Source of the DNA: CAZEWZ01 sp964516765
Lineage (GTDB): Bacteria > Bacteroidota > Bacteroidia > Flavobacteriales > UBA7430
Length of the DNA: 38,029 nucleotides
Direction: 5' to 3'
Assembly: GCA_964516765.1 (NCBI GenBank)
Contig: CAZEWZ010000015.1
Location: 1-38,029, forward strand
Below are positions 10,901 to 16,950 of this stretch, one piece after another. Below the pieces are notes generated by a model. That model saw only the letters and a program-made list of their open reading frames with translations. It was not told where the DNA came from and did not search any database. A program made the translations under genes and the position numbers. How positions within the stretch are numbered: position 1 is the stretch's first letter; each line of letters opens with the position of its first letter.

Positions 10901-11186
10901 CATATCCCTTGTACTTTTCATGCCAAATGCCTTCACTCCAAATAATGACGGTACAAATGACATATTTGCATTGAATACTAATACATTCCAAGAAATTGAA
11001 ATTCGAATCTTTAATAGAAAAAAAGAAATGGTTTTCTTCAGTGATCAACTTGATTTTAAGTGGGAAGGAACCAAATTATCAGATGGATCATTATGCCCTC
11101 AAGGGAATTATATCGTAGATCTAATAATAAAAGATTTTGACGGCATATCTTTTAGAAAAAAGCACTCACTTATTCTATTAAGGTAA
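1944..11186 (+). CDS. giant T9SS-exported adhesin-like protein with PKD/Ig-like repeats
   Basis: The product is 3080 residues. It starts with a signal peptide (MIKRLFLLFFFSLITNTFLYSQ). Most of the chain is cysteine-containing beta-sandwich modules rich in Asn, Ser, Asp, Glu and Ile. An early pair of similar modules starts near 2810 and 3330 (173 residues apart). A five-copy super-repeat spans residues about 915-2340. A classical PKD module with WDFGDGTSS lies near residue 2475. Fibronectin-III-like modules with aromatic YYSIYRS-type strands lie near residues 2620-2985. The last 90 residues (from about 2990, FMPNAFTPNNDGTNDIF to KKHSLILLR) are the gliding-motility-associated type B C-terminal domain recognised by the type IX secretion system. 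Type B substrates are often paired with a PorP/SprF-like protein, but none lies nearby. A role in adhesion or gliding is inferred from the architecture. The frame is unbroken. Confidence 0.92.
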   Translation: MIKRLFLLFFFSLITNTFLYSQCDLTLGNSVTQCVVDGEPAIIQLFFDSDAESPSWSVNTIPDGLNYELNQFNFNNSALLSFFDPGIYITTALDDGDCASSYEFEVFEPIGFETNITDGNYYLCNESIQVDFEILDQVSNESWYNFNNNGETIISNSPVFSEIFNEPGQFTISVEADDINGCRSRIDQEIVIIEGPSNNNTFVEIINDSEICISPSTNYTIGFQPNTNIPQSQASIISFQPDSLNIVSSNDPTINSEVFPIQVIIEFDNECEVISEFDFTHNIFYESLFEFEFDGTLCFGENITLNNISPNYNEQNASFFTWEIQGVDENLVGQEISFTYLEDGEYNWTLNYNNPDGCFSVFDTTIYVNVDLVNADFNLVGDSILCQNSEILTLQNLSTADDLVSYYWQATSGENTLTSDQQIPFFEIEVGTWDIELAVNSQYCSDTLLAEDLVTLIWEPKFEIEFDGILCNGEQITLTNTSPHFNDQTASLFSWDIEGIDEPIVGQEISFSYEQDGDYSWTLNFNDSQSCNSLYDTTISVNVDLIQPVLSDNISQLDCQLNSTLALSHQTILGPNDNIYVYEWAVTPESPEYDSSSNLTSNLESPNFQIISSQSQSYSISLTIDNTETGCSGNSFFENYFSLGGIIVEINPGPISLCENDQVFLQTNNIITSAEVEQYNYQWTVFNSNNPLEIIATSDLYNDSFSLVEIGNYDIILEVTDNQCESGDLLSQAIVYPNPIIEPILNNQLVCDLPFITNILVNNNSPSYGLDNFSWELSTGDSIISLNSGLEATSFSTLIESNNDYHLNLTVTNQTSQCISTDSLLINVESLNNSILSEDTLSCSPSIEIFTMENNLIESYQWMVIGSDGDSIIGINQSEITINLDPGIYDITLITETTNGCLSETIEEKFIQINSFDVSINPITDTICFQGSDSIIQTFTSSIIPVLEDIPYEIISYSWSIENSSSPVLINSDSTSADFMFSSPGVYTLIYTAEFFGSGENCTISSSQEINVGVDANLMVDELICVGAQFNAQAVDLDTWSSSHSYNWFTNSSELSLSDSINNSISISTLISLSGGLDTVYDLSVKVTNQVGCWVTKTDTIDVYEVIANFEISDSLLYCSNQQATLSSINNDHISSWIWSVEESSDTTTYQNIQNEFYAHTFSNSGYSSVALEITSEEGCSNQIQKDSVLLLIGYEIELISDSVFCFNDEMQVANTFFSEVTALYQTDSLEENFSTEWSMNPSSGSTLISENFNLDSVTYSFDETNTYDLLYSLTVGPSNCEIQKMFNVDIGVNVDIQEPITICLGNEFEVNSTMDTWSSDIIYEWSSNSEELQILQGDSSTAIIQTLTPIVPDIQETYDLSLIVSNSASCKDTTQVSVIAYEVVANFEVSDSLLHCEGQNSTLVSLQNQYISEWDWNIDENLTQTNYVSAQDSFFIHSYSNQGFSSTSLEITSEHGCSDQISKTDNIFLNTYELIINTIPDSICFQGLDSVFQSFSAEVIPTQIGLPYEIHEGTWTILSNSNDSLNFIQTNATNNSAEYQFYSPGQYTIIYSALVGDIDLPICAYSDTAIFNVGIDASISYNEIICVVIPPDSSESIRIQSNKNSQFTDPIFNAEAINLDQWSDSISYFWTSINSELNIENPTEISTPISTSIPLGPGIQDTYYISLEITNDVGCWKTQTESIEVYEVVADFDVSDSLLHCVGQDATLISLQNQYISLWEWNIDEFPVPTNYIDTQDSSYTHPYTIPGFSSTSLEITSEHGCSDQSSESANVFLNTYDLIINTIPDSICFQGIDTIFHEFSAIVIPNQNGFDYEIYEASWNIISNNNPLDFNQTNATNSSAEYEFYAPGQYTIVYSALIEDIGTTAYCMYTDTAVFNVGVDVSISLDDIICVGGLFTAHVVNLDNWSDSHNFNWTSSITELSITNSIDDTIQISPISPLINGLDTIYDLSVTVTNEVGCWYTKTENVDVYQLIPDFEVSDSLFHCGPQDFVVTSLNNTYIEQWDWSVYEHLSPSENLLNNEFSGVGNNFNLNDPSVYDIELSINSIHGCSDSYYADSIIIMNDLNLELEILDLDSTICFNGLEQVDKHFQINFVSQYDVPINIVEFSWEISPNIPVNNQDSLNLYLTFSESDIYTISYAVQIDNGSKEDCYFSETFEFQVGVIGSLNLPEIICVGTAFEIQADASIGIGEETTYQWNSESSVIFSNPNSNPTTLISQQNNIGGDEQISLPLSLTITNENGCFIVLEDSIEVYNLIADFLPDLSGELCAPIQLSFQSTYNNYVDSYQWNYNNEYYFGETEYFNASLDTSIFVFQCNEMANIDVGLSVISEHGCTDSINYENLVEVKKPYPQFSIIPEYSCEGDLISIVDSSILSSNILLTYGDLYLDSLYYNLEDTTQIYLSFPYDEIDGYEHTEQISLIAFLGECTSSFSQTATIYAKPSVNLSLNDSIGCPPFLVNFTDESNYVDSQNATYFWDFGDGTSSSLMNPEHTYSEPGSYQVFHSIQSNNGCYSDTILSTLIQVFDYPSASFTYSGPTEYCYNNSEIYFENTSEYETESILSNWSMNFDPEFTSTEENTTIQFESSGIFTLNLMITDLRGCSDITSMDINMSILDTLVPSPKINYVTVNDYSIEIFWDEDIDASFENLNIYHQNSTVNWNSIYNSTIITPNIFTHFSTPTYLENNYTIIHQDTCGYYSDSSIVHSTIVLSASSNVFETIDLSWSEYNGWNEVDYYSIYRSIDNSEYQIINTVDGNISFYQDGSLCNRDYSYYVIAHHPNQEFESRSNKIQIEPMFTDFTEPPFLISTSVYDTQNISLEEGNEYILTQWNISNESELSYYLIDRWDEYFGWVENFGIVSEPPFLDFDAIPSNKQYNYRIVYNDECGNSSPLSNLGSNIILTGEKTQNNFYLEWTPYIEWTSGIEYYSLEYFNQTENAFQSIEQIDADTLEYIETEANQYGTGTLDCYRIVAINANNNDLKSISNTKCFSISLVLFMPNAFTPNNDGTNDIFALNTNTFQEIEIRIFNRKKEMVFFSDQLDFKWEGTKLSDGSLCPQGNYIVDLIIKDFDGISFRKKHSLILLR
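4690..8960 (+). repeat. five tandem copies of a ~280-residue three-part module
   Basis: Inside the giant gene a B-C-A unit recurs five times. Part B begins around an SICFQG-like cysteine motif, with Cys codons at 4725, 5559, 6396, 7311 and 8178 (spacing 278, 279, 305 and 289 codons). Part C begins around an ICVG-like motif, with examples near 5017, 5850, 6700, 7613 and 8460. Part A begins with a YEVVANFEVSDSLLHC-like stretch whose Tyr codons are at 5253, 6087, 7002, 7854 and 8700. The third and fourth units are the most alike; the fifth has diverged most. Confidence 0.85.
10915..11183 (+). other. type B T9SS sorting domain of the giant protein
   Basis: The last ~90 codons match the gliding-motility-associated C-terminal domain pattern: PNAFTPNNDGTND near the start, a central IRIFNRKKE strand, then W-E-G-(x)-G-(x)-YPQG-like GSLCPQGNY and a final basic strand. 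It marks the protein for outer-membrane translocation by the type IX system. Confidence 0.9.
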
Positions 11187-11404
11187 ATATTTATACAATT
11201 TCAGCTCAATTAAAATTGACTAAAAAAAACTTACAAATAATTAATAGTTTTCATAATTAACGCTAATTCTAGAAAAGAAATAAGATTAATTACTTTTTTT
11301 AAAGTTCCGTTATCATAATTGTAGAACATAACTTACCTATTTTGAATTTTATCTAATATTTGGCCTAAAATATCAAGAATTTACAGCAGAGATGTAATGG
11401 ATTA

Positions 11405-11839
11405 TTACTTCGCTTCTTTCCTGAAAATAAGTTTATAAACTTTTGATACTAGCCAGTTTCCAGCAGGGTAATATAATGCGAAAAACATGGCCATACCAAG
11501 GCTGAAATTTCGAATATTAAGATATTGATCCATTAGATTATTTGGGTAAGCATAGGAAGTTTCTAATAAATAGCCCCCGAACTCTAGTAGACACATGGTA
11601 ACCAAACCATAAGCATATTGTGTGTAAAAGGGTAATTTTCTTAGCAGCAAAGAAATAGGAATCATATACAATAGATATACAGTAATAACCTGCCACCAAT
11701 AAGTAAATCTTGCAATTTCCATGATGGATCCAAACTTATCCATTCCCATTCCCCACAAAAAGTAAATAATTACATAAATAAGGAGTAGTTTTTTATCTAT
11801 GTCAAATTTTGATTTGGCGTAAGTGATAAATTCATTCAT
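11405..11839 (-). CDS. small multi-pass membrane protein at the end of the type III PKS operon
   Basis: This 144-residue protein is not recognised. It has about four hydrophobic segments: residues 18-33, 46-67 (rich in Tyr and Trp), 73-93 and 112-130. It has a basic C-terminus (FRKEAK) and no signal peptide, so it is probably an inner-membrane protein. It starts three bases after the phosphopantetheinyl transferase stop, so it is almost certainly co-translated as the last gene of the operon. The position suggests a role in modifying, anchoring or moving the lipid-like product, but no catalytic motif was seen. Its restriction to this operon type would be the best clue. Confidence 0.85.
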   Translation of the reverse strand: MNEFITYAKSKFDIDKKLLLIYVIIYFLWGMGMDKFGSIMEIARFTYWWQVITVYLLYMIPISLLLRKLPFYTQYAYGLVTMCLLEFGGYLLETSYAYPNNLMDQYLNIRNFSLGMAMFFALYYPAGNWLVSKVYKLIFRKEAK

Positions 11840-11842
11840 TTT

Positions 11843-12433
11843 TTAGTTTTTTTTCTTGATTTTTAGAGAAAATACCCCATATTTTCCGTGGTGAGAAATA
11901 GATAAATTAGATACTATCTTTTTGCTTTTGTAAGAAATATAAGGAATGTTCAAATTTGTTTTTTGGATCCTTAGCTCATCCTTCGCAAATTCAAGTTCTA
12001 AGGCAACGTATGCTAATATCTGCTGGTACAAAACTTCTTGTTGAGCCTTAAAATTACGAGAATGCAGCTTGAGTATCTTAGTCGTAATAATTGGATAACT
12101 TGTAGGGCTAGCGACAGATAGAATGTAATCTTGGTTTGTCTTTGTTTCAGAAGTTAAAGTGAGTCCTCCAATTGAAATCAGTCCTTTTTCGGATGAGATG
12201 ATACTGCAGTGTATGGAGGATGGATTAAATGATCTTTCATGCCCAGATTGAATAGATACTTTATAGGCACTTTCTTTCATACTCCAAAACCTCCAAACTA
12301 AATGAAAAGGATTAAGGCTTTCTAGTATTTCATTTTTCTCATAGGGAGAGAATATCTTATCTAAAAAACCTCGCCTTTGCCAATTTGTAATTCTCTTGGT
12401 CTCATTAATATCAATTATATCGTTACCGAGCAC
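11843..12433 (-). CDS. 4'-phosphopantetheinyl transferase
   Basis: The enzyme attaches the phosphopantetheine arm from coenzyme A to the serine of an acyl carrier protein. At 196 residues it fits the Sfp/AcpS superfamily. The first motif GNDIIDI (3-9) supplies the metal-binding Asp, and WSMKESAYK (50-58) is the second signature with Glu54 and Lys58. A late LSISHHGKYGVFS strand is also family-like. The start codon is GTG at 12433; its G is shared with the TAG stop of the carrier protein gene (TAGTG), and no ATG is close. The overlap means coupled translation with the likely substrate, the adjacent carrier protein. Confidence 0.9.
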   Translation of the reverse strand: MLGNDIIDINETKRITNWQRRGFLDKIFSPYEKNEILESLNPFHLVWRFWSMKESAYKVSIQSGHERSFNPSSIHCSIISSEKGLISIGGLTLTSETKTNQDYILSVASPTSYPIITTKILKLHSRNFKAQQEVLYQQILAYVALELEFAKDELRIQKTNLNIPYISYKSKKIVSNLSISHHGKYGVFSLKIKKKN

Positions 12434-12690
12434 TATTTTTCAGAAATCTTAGTGTTAATTACTTCTATCGTCGCTTTCACATTTAACATCTTATCCATCG
12501 ATTCATTGTCAATTTCAATGTCAAATCTTTCTTCAATATCTAAAATAATATCTACAAGATTAGCCGAATTTATTTTAAGATCGCTAATGAAATCCGTTTC
12601 TCCTTTTAAATTGTCAAAGGCCTCATGATTCTGAATATAGGGCTTTACTATGATTCTTAAGGCCTCAATGATTTCTATTTCTTCTTTCAT
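12433..12690 (-). CDS. acyl carrier protein
   Basis: An 85-residue acidic four-helix carrier protein. The phosphopantetheine attachment site is Ser42 in DLKINSANLVDI, equivalent to the DSL motif of AcpP; the Asp before the serine is Asn here. The following helix DIILDIEERFDIEID is the usual acidic recognition helix. The gene overlaps the upstream ketosynthase by ATGA and shares one base with the downstream transferase. A carrier protein with its own ketosynthase and transferase points to a dedicated pathway rather than primary fatty acid synthesis. Confidence 0.92.
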   Translation of the reverse strand: MKEEIEIIEALRIIVKPYIQNHEAFDNLKGETDFISDLKINSANLVDIILDIEERFDIEIDNESMDKMLNVKATIEVINTKISEK

Positions 12691-13955
12691 TTTTTATACT
12701 TTTTGAAAATTACACATCCATTTACGTCTCCAAAACCAAAACTGGCTTTAGCTATAATATTCAAGTCTTTCTCTATTAGTTTTTTTGGTATTTTTTTCTC
12801 AGAAATAAGGTGAGCTATTTCTTGGTTTAGATCTTCACAGTTGATATTTGGAAATATAAAACCCTCTTTTAATTGCAGCACACTAGCAACACTCTCTATG
12901 GATCCCGCAGCTGCCAGACAATGTCCGATCATAGATTTTAATGAATTTATATAAGGGAAATTTTCTCCTTTTAATCCCAAGGCTTTTGACCAGTTTTGAA
13001 CTTCAGTAAAATCTTTTGTGGTGGCGGTTAAATGTCCGTTAATCAAATCTATTTCTTTGGATTCAATACCACTATTTTCTATCGCTTTGCTAATACATCT
13101 TTGTACAGCCTCTGAATTTGGAGCCGTCATTGTACCACCATTTCTTTGTCCGCCCGAATTTACTTCTCCCCCTAACACTTCTGCATAAATTGATGCATTA
13201 CGTTCTAAAGCACTTTCTAAGGATTCTAACACCATTGCTCCCGCTCCACTTCCAGGCACAAATCCAGAGGCTGAAGAACTCATTGGTCTAGATCCTTTTT
13301 CGGGATCTTGGTTGCTTTTATAGCTAAGCACCCTCATAGCGTCAAAGCCTCCCCATAAATATACTCCATCATCGCTAGAACTACCTACCAACATTCTTTT
13401 GGCTTTCCCTGCTTGTATTCTATCAAATCCTATTAGAATAGCTTCTGTTCCTGTTGTACAGGCCGAAGAATTAGTTGACACTTGATTCCCTAGACCAATC
13501 AAGCCACCTATATACGCACTTACACCACTAGCCATTGTTTGGGCGACAACAGTACTTCCCAGACTTCTCACTTTTTTATCATCTAGTTTATAGATAGCTT
13601 CTCTGAACTTATCTACTCCAGAGGTACCGGTCCCAAAAATAGTTCCACTGTCAAAATCTATATGATCTGAAATGGGCAATTTTGCATCTTTCCATGAATC
13701 GATAGCAGCAATACATCCATATAAAATACCCGAACTTTTAAATCCTTTTAATTGAAGTTCGGTGAAATAGTTTCTTTTGTGTTCTTCTGAAATCTGAGGA
13801 ATACCACCAATCTGGCAAGAAAATGAAAGGTCTTGCATCTCTTTTATATGCTTAATTCCTGATAGGCCTTCACGTAGTGCATTTGTAAACGAATCAAGAC
13901 CAACACCGTTGGGTGACACTACTCCTAATCCAGTAATTACAACGCGATTATTCAT
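12687..13955 (-). CDS. beta-ketoacyl-ACP synthase, FabF-like
   Basis: The enzyme condenses malonyl-ACP with an acyl chain. The 422-residue thiolase-fold protein has the nucleophile Cys166 in NSSACTTGTEA, the first histidine His308 in NGHLTATTKDF, Lys340 in NSLKSMIGH and the second histidine His345. The first His motif is GHLTAT, where FabF enzymes usually have HGTST, so this is a divergent secondary-metabolism clade. The decarboxylation and condensation residues all remain. One base separates it from the dehydratase gene upstream, and it overlaps the carrier protein gene by four. It is likely the chain-building enzyme that feeds the type III PKS of the same operon (inference). Confidence 0.92.
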   Translation of the reverse strand: MNNRVVITGLGVVSPNGVGLDSFTNALREGLSGIKHIKEMQDLSFSCQIGGIPQISEEHKRNYFTELQLKGFKSSGILYGCIAAIDSWKDAKLPISDHIDFDSGTIFGTGTSGVDKFREAIYKLDDKKVRSLGSTVVAQTMASGVSAYIGGLIGLGNQVSTNSSACTTGTEAILIGFDRIQAGKAKRMLVGSSSDDGVYLWGGFDAMRVLSYKSNQDPEKGSRPMSSSASGFVPGSGAGAMVLESLESALERNASIYAEVLGGEVNSGGQRNGGTMTAPNSEAVQRCISKAIENSGIESKEIDLINGHLTATTKDFTEVQNWSKALGLKGENFPYINSLKSMIGHCLAAAGSIESVASVLQLKEGFIFPNINCEDLNQEIAHLISEKKIPKKLIEKDLNIIAKASFGFGDVNGCVIFKKYKK

Positions 13956-13956
13956 A

Positions 13957-14394
13957 TTATTCTTTAATCATGCCCGCTATTTTACCTCTGCAAACTAGCT
14001 CATTTTTTTCATTAAACATTTGTACAATACACTTTAGCTTATTGAATCTAAAATACTCTTTTTCGCTGACGACTTTTACTGTTTCTCCAGGAAAAACGGA
14101 GATAAAAAAATCTATTTCGGTAGAAGTCATTCCAATTTGTATGTCTTGTACATTTTTACCTTGAATATGCATTATATATATCCCAAGAGCAACCAAGCCA
14201 ATCTGAGCCATCGTTTCAGTCAAAATAACTCCGGGAGTTATTGGCTTATTCTTAAAATGTCCTTTGTAGAAGTCTGAGCTTTCTAAAAAAGTATGCTGTC
14301 CCATAACTCCTTTTGCGTTAATCGAATCAATCTCTGTTACAAATAAAAACGGATCCTTGTAAGGAAGTAGCGCAATAATTTCTTTTGTATTCAT
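13957..14394 (-). CDS. 3-hydroxyacyl-ACP dehydratase, FabZ-like
   Basis: A hotdog-fold dehydratase of 145 residues, the usual FabZ length. His46 in KGHFKNKPITPGV and Glu60 in ILTETMAQIG correspond to the catalytic pair of FabZ. The enzyme would remove water from 3-hydroxyacyl-ACP to give the trans-2-enoyl form. The ATG at 14394 directly abuts the TAA of the reductase gene with no spacer, and the stop is one base from the ketosynthase start. FabZ-like proteins in such operons are usually distinct from the housekeeping copy. Confidence 0.9.
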   Translation of the reverse strand: MNTKEIIALLPYKDPFLFVTEIDSINAKGVMGQHTFLESSDFYKGHFKNKPITPGVILTETMAQIGLVALGIYIMHIQGKNVQDIQIGMTSTEIDFFISVFPGETVKVVSEKEYFRFNKLKCIVQMFNEKNELVCRGKIAGMIKE

Positions 14395-15198
14395 TTAGTT
14401 TAAGTGTTCTCCTCCATTTACGGGAATGATTGCCCCAGTGATCCATGCAGATTCTTTTTTAGCTAATAAATATACCACATTTGCAATATCTTCAGGTCTA
14501 GTTAATCGTTTAAAAGGATTACGTTGAATTGCATTTTCTTTTAGAATTTCACTTCCAGGTATTAATTTGAAAGATGCTGTATCCGTTATCCCTGCTTCAA
14601 TACAATTTGCTTTTATTCCGAAAGGTGCAAATTCTAAGGCAATGTTTCTAGTGATAGCCTCTAATGCAACTTTTGCGGCAGAAACTGCCGCATAATTCTT
14701 CCAAGCCTTTTTATTTCCTTCGCTGGTAAAACTTATTATTCTAGCATCATTAGAGAAAATATTTGCTTCAAAAACACTTTTAGTCCAGTCATATAGACTT
14801 ATGGCCATATTCTCTAATGTAAGATGAAAATCGTCGTTCTTTAGTTGGGCAGATTCTGGAGATAACATGGGCTTGAGGTTTCCTTTTGCAATACTATGAA
14901 TCAACATTTTTACCTTACCATTATCAGCCATTAATTTCATTAATTCATTTAAAGTGTTTACTCTTGTCTCGGGTTTTATGATGTCCGCATTAAAATGTAT
15001 AACTTGAATATTGTAATTAGATTCTATGGCGTTAAACGTAGATTGAATATCGGTTAAATCAGATCTTCTAGCTCTATAAATCAAGCAAAGATTAAGGCCA
15101 TGTTGGGCTAACTTTTTAGCAGAAGCTAATCCTAAGCCACTTGATGCTCCGAGTATAATTGCCCATTCGTTTGTGTTTTTGAATTCCATAGCTACCAT
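14395..15198 (-). CDS. SDR-family reductase, FabL-like enoyl-ACP reductase
   Basis: A 267-residue short-chain dehydrogenase. The NADP-binding loop is GASSGLG (17-23), and the active site is Tyr169-x6-Lys176 in NYAAVSAAK. The downstream sequence VALEAITRNIALEFAPFGIKAN and the C-terminal VNGG strongly recall Bacillus FabL (enoyl-ACP reductase III), which has NYTTVGVSK at the same place. Reduction of an enoyl-ACP is therefore likelier than of a ketoacyl-ACP, although SDR specificity cannot be settled by eye. The first ATG (15198) overlaps the PKS gene by seven bases; ATG at 15189, two bases after that stop, is an equally good start. Confidence 0.85.
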   Translation of the reverse strand: MVAMEFKNTNEWAIILGASSGLGLASAKKLAQHGLNLCLIYRARRSDLTDIQSTFNAIESNYNIQVIHFNADIIKPETRVNTLNELMKLMADNGKVKMLIHSIAKGNLKPMLSPESAQLKNDDFHLTLENMAISLYDWTKSVFEANIFSNDARIISFTSEGNKKAWKNYAAVSAAKVALEAITRNIALEFAPFGIKANCIEAGITDTASFKLIPGSEILKENAIQRNPFKRLTRPEDIANVVYLLAKKESAWITGAIIPVNGGEHLN

Positions 15199-16244
15199 TT
15201 AAGCAATAATCTTTGTGCGGTAAACCCCGGACCAAAGCTAAGCATAAGTCCAACATCACCTTTCTTAACGCCTTCTTTCATGAACCTTTCTAAAACATAC
15301 ATCACTGTTGCACTAGACATATTTCCGTATTCTTTAAGTACCGCTTTGGTATGGTCTATATTTTTCCCTAGGGAACCAAATAATTGCTCCACTGTTTGCA
15401 CAATTTTTTTGCCTCCAGGATGGAATATCAGATGATCTACTTCATTAATTGATAAATGATTCTGGGCTAAAAATGGATGTACTATTTCAGGGAAATGAGA
15501 GGCAATCTTTTCAGGAACATCCTTGTCTAGAATCATTTGAAGCCCACCGTTAGTTAAGTCGAAACCCATCATGTGTTCTGCATTATAAAAATGGTACATC
15601 GCTTCATCTAGTATTTCTGGCCCTGCCTCATTTTCATGAGAGGACATTATAGTACAAGCACAACCATCACCAAAAATAGCCGCACTAACAATGTTTACCA
15701 TCGAAAAATCATCTAACTGAAATGTAGAAGTGGGGGATTCTACCGCGATAACAGCGGCTCTTTTATTTGGGTTTGCTTTTAAGAAATTGTGAGCATAAAT
15801 CATCCCTGAAACACCAGCCACACAGCCCATCTCCGTTACTGGTAATCGAACAATATCTTGTTTCATATCCAAATTATTTATCAGATATGCATCTACAGAG
15901 GGAATCATTATCCCGGTACAACTTACGGTAATAATATAATCGATATCTCTAGGTTTAAGGTTAGCTTTGTTCAATGCTTTTACTAAAGCTCCCTGTGCGA
16001 GTTTTATAGTTTCGCGCTTATATATTTGATTTTTAGTCTCAAAAGAGGTTTTAAGGAAAACATCTTTGGCGTCCATGATAGAATACCTTTTGTCTACTCC
16101 CGCATTTTCGAAAAGCTTGATTACTTTTCTCTGGAAGCGATTTTCTTGTCCTGAGAGCCAAACTTTAAGAAACGGTATTATCTCTTGGGTGGTTCTTGAA
16201 AAGGAAGGGAGCTGAGTAGCAATACTAGTTATTTTTACAGTCAT
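15192..16244 (-). CDS. type III polyketide synthase (chalcone synthase-like)
   Basis: A homodimeric ketosynthase that extends an acyl starter with malonyl-CoA and cyclises the product without a carrier protein of its own. At 350 residues it has family length. The catalytic triad of the family is complete: Cys141 in EMGCVAGVSG, His275 in IFHPGGKK and Asn308 in YGNMSSATV. The GFGPG-type loop near the C-terminus is SFGPG (336-340). Bacterial relatives make alkylresorcinols, alkylpyrones or naphthols; product type cannot be read here. The start ATG overlaps the methyltransferase stop (ATGA), just after a run of nine A residues on the coding strand. The adjacent fatty-acid-like genes suggest that the starter is a chain made on the operon's own carrier protein. 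Confidence 0.95.
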   Translation of the reverse strand: MTVKITSIATQLPSFSRTTQEIIPFLKVWLSGQENRFQRKVIKLFENAGVDKRYSIMDAKDVFLKTSFETKNQIYKRETIKLAQGALVKALNKANLKPRDIDYIITVSCTGIMIPSVDAYLINNLDMKQDIVRLPVTEMGCVAGVSGMIYAHNFLKANPNKRAAVIAVESPTSTFQLDDFSMVNIVSAAIFGDGCACTIMSSHENEAGPEILDEAMYHFYNAEHMMGFDLTNGGLQMILDKDVPEKIASHFPEIVHPFLAQNHLSINEVDHLIFHPGGKKIVQTVEQLFGSLGKNIDHTKAVLKEYGNMSSATVMYVLERFMKEGVKKGDVGLMLSFGPGFTAQRLLLKW

Positions 16245-16945
16245 TTTTTTTTAATCATCCATTGGTATCTAAAGACCCATTTCCATTTAATGGTACTTTT
16301 GTGCTTGATTTGTTCGGAAAAACGTAAGAGGTCTGTTTTTGTAAAACTTCTTAATATGGAGGTTGCTCCATCTACTCTGACCATTTCGTTGTGAATAAAA
16401 ATAGACAGTATTTTAAATAAAAAGTAGGCAAGACGACATCTATGTAAATCATTTATGATGATTCCTTTTTCAACATTCTTCAATGTAGACTGAATAAAAT
16501 TTAATGCAGTTGCATCGTTAAAATGGTGCAGGAATAATGTGCACAACGCAATGTCGAACTTTTTAGTTGAAAACTCTTCTGAAAGAACGTCTAATTTTAT
16601 GTATTCAATTTCTTCAAATTCTTTCGATAGGGAATTTGCATAATCAATAGTGGTTTGGTTCGCATCAATACCAAGTAGTATAAATTGATATCCATTTTCC
16701 CTACCATACTTGGCTATATCTCTCAACATATCGCCTCTACCACAACCTAAATCTACAATAGATAATGACTTTTCCTTGGGGTGGTTTTTAATCAGTATTT
16801 TCACTCCGTCTAGAGTAACTCTTTTGCCGCCTAGCCATTTGTTTATAGCAGAAATTTGATCTAATGTTTTGAGAAGTAAGGGGCTAGACAATTCTAGATT
16901 ATCCATTAATTCCGACTGTTTACTTCGTTCTCTTATTTCAACCAT
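16241..16945 (-). CDS. class I SAM-dependent methyltransferase
   Basis: The SAM-binding motif I VDLGCGRGD and the post-II region FDIALCTLFLHHF identify a Rossmann-fold methyltransferase. A later INDLHRCRLAYFLFKIL segment with several hydrophobic residues may form a lid or membrane-facing surface. The gene sits between the flavoenzyme and the type III PKS, the place where a tailoring methyltransferase is found in alkylresorcinol and alkylquinone operons. I chose ATG at 16945, five bases after the flavoenzyme stop (234 residues). A TTG at 16954 in the same frame would add three residues and overlap that stop. O- or C-methylation of the polyketide ring is the likely role (inference). Confidence 0.88.
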   Translation of the reverse strand: MVEIRERSKQSELMDNLELSSPLLLKTLDQISAINKWLGGKRVTLDGVKILIKNHPKEKSLSIVDLGCGRGDMLRDIAKYGRENGYQFILLGIDANQTTIDYANSLSKEFEEIEYIKLDVLSEEFSTKKFDIALCTLFLHHFNDATALNFIQSTLKNVEKGIIINDLHRCRLAYFLFKILSIFIHNEMVRVDGATSILRSFTKTDLLRFSEQIKHKSTIKWKWVFRYQWMIKKK

Positions 16946-16950
16946 AAAAC

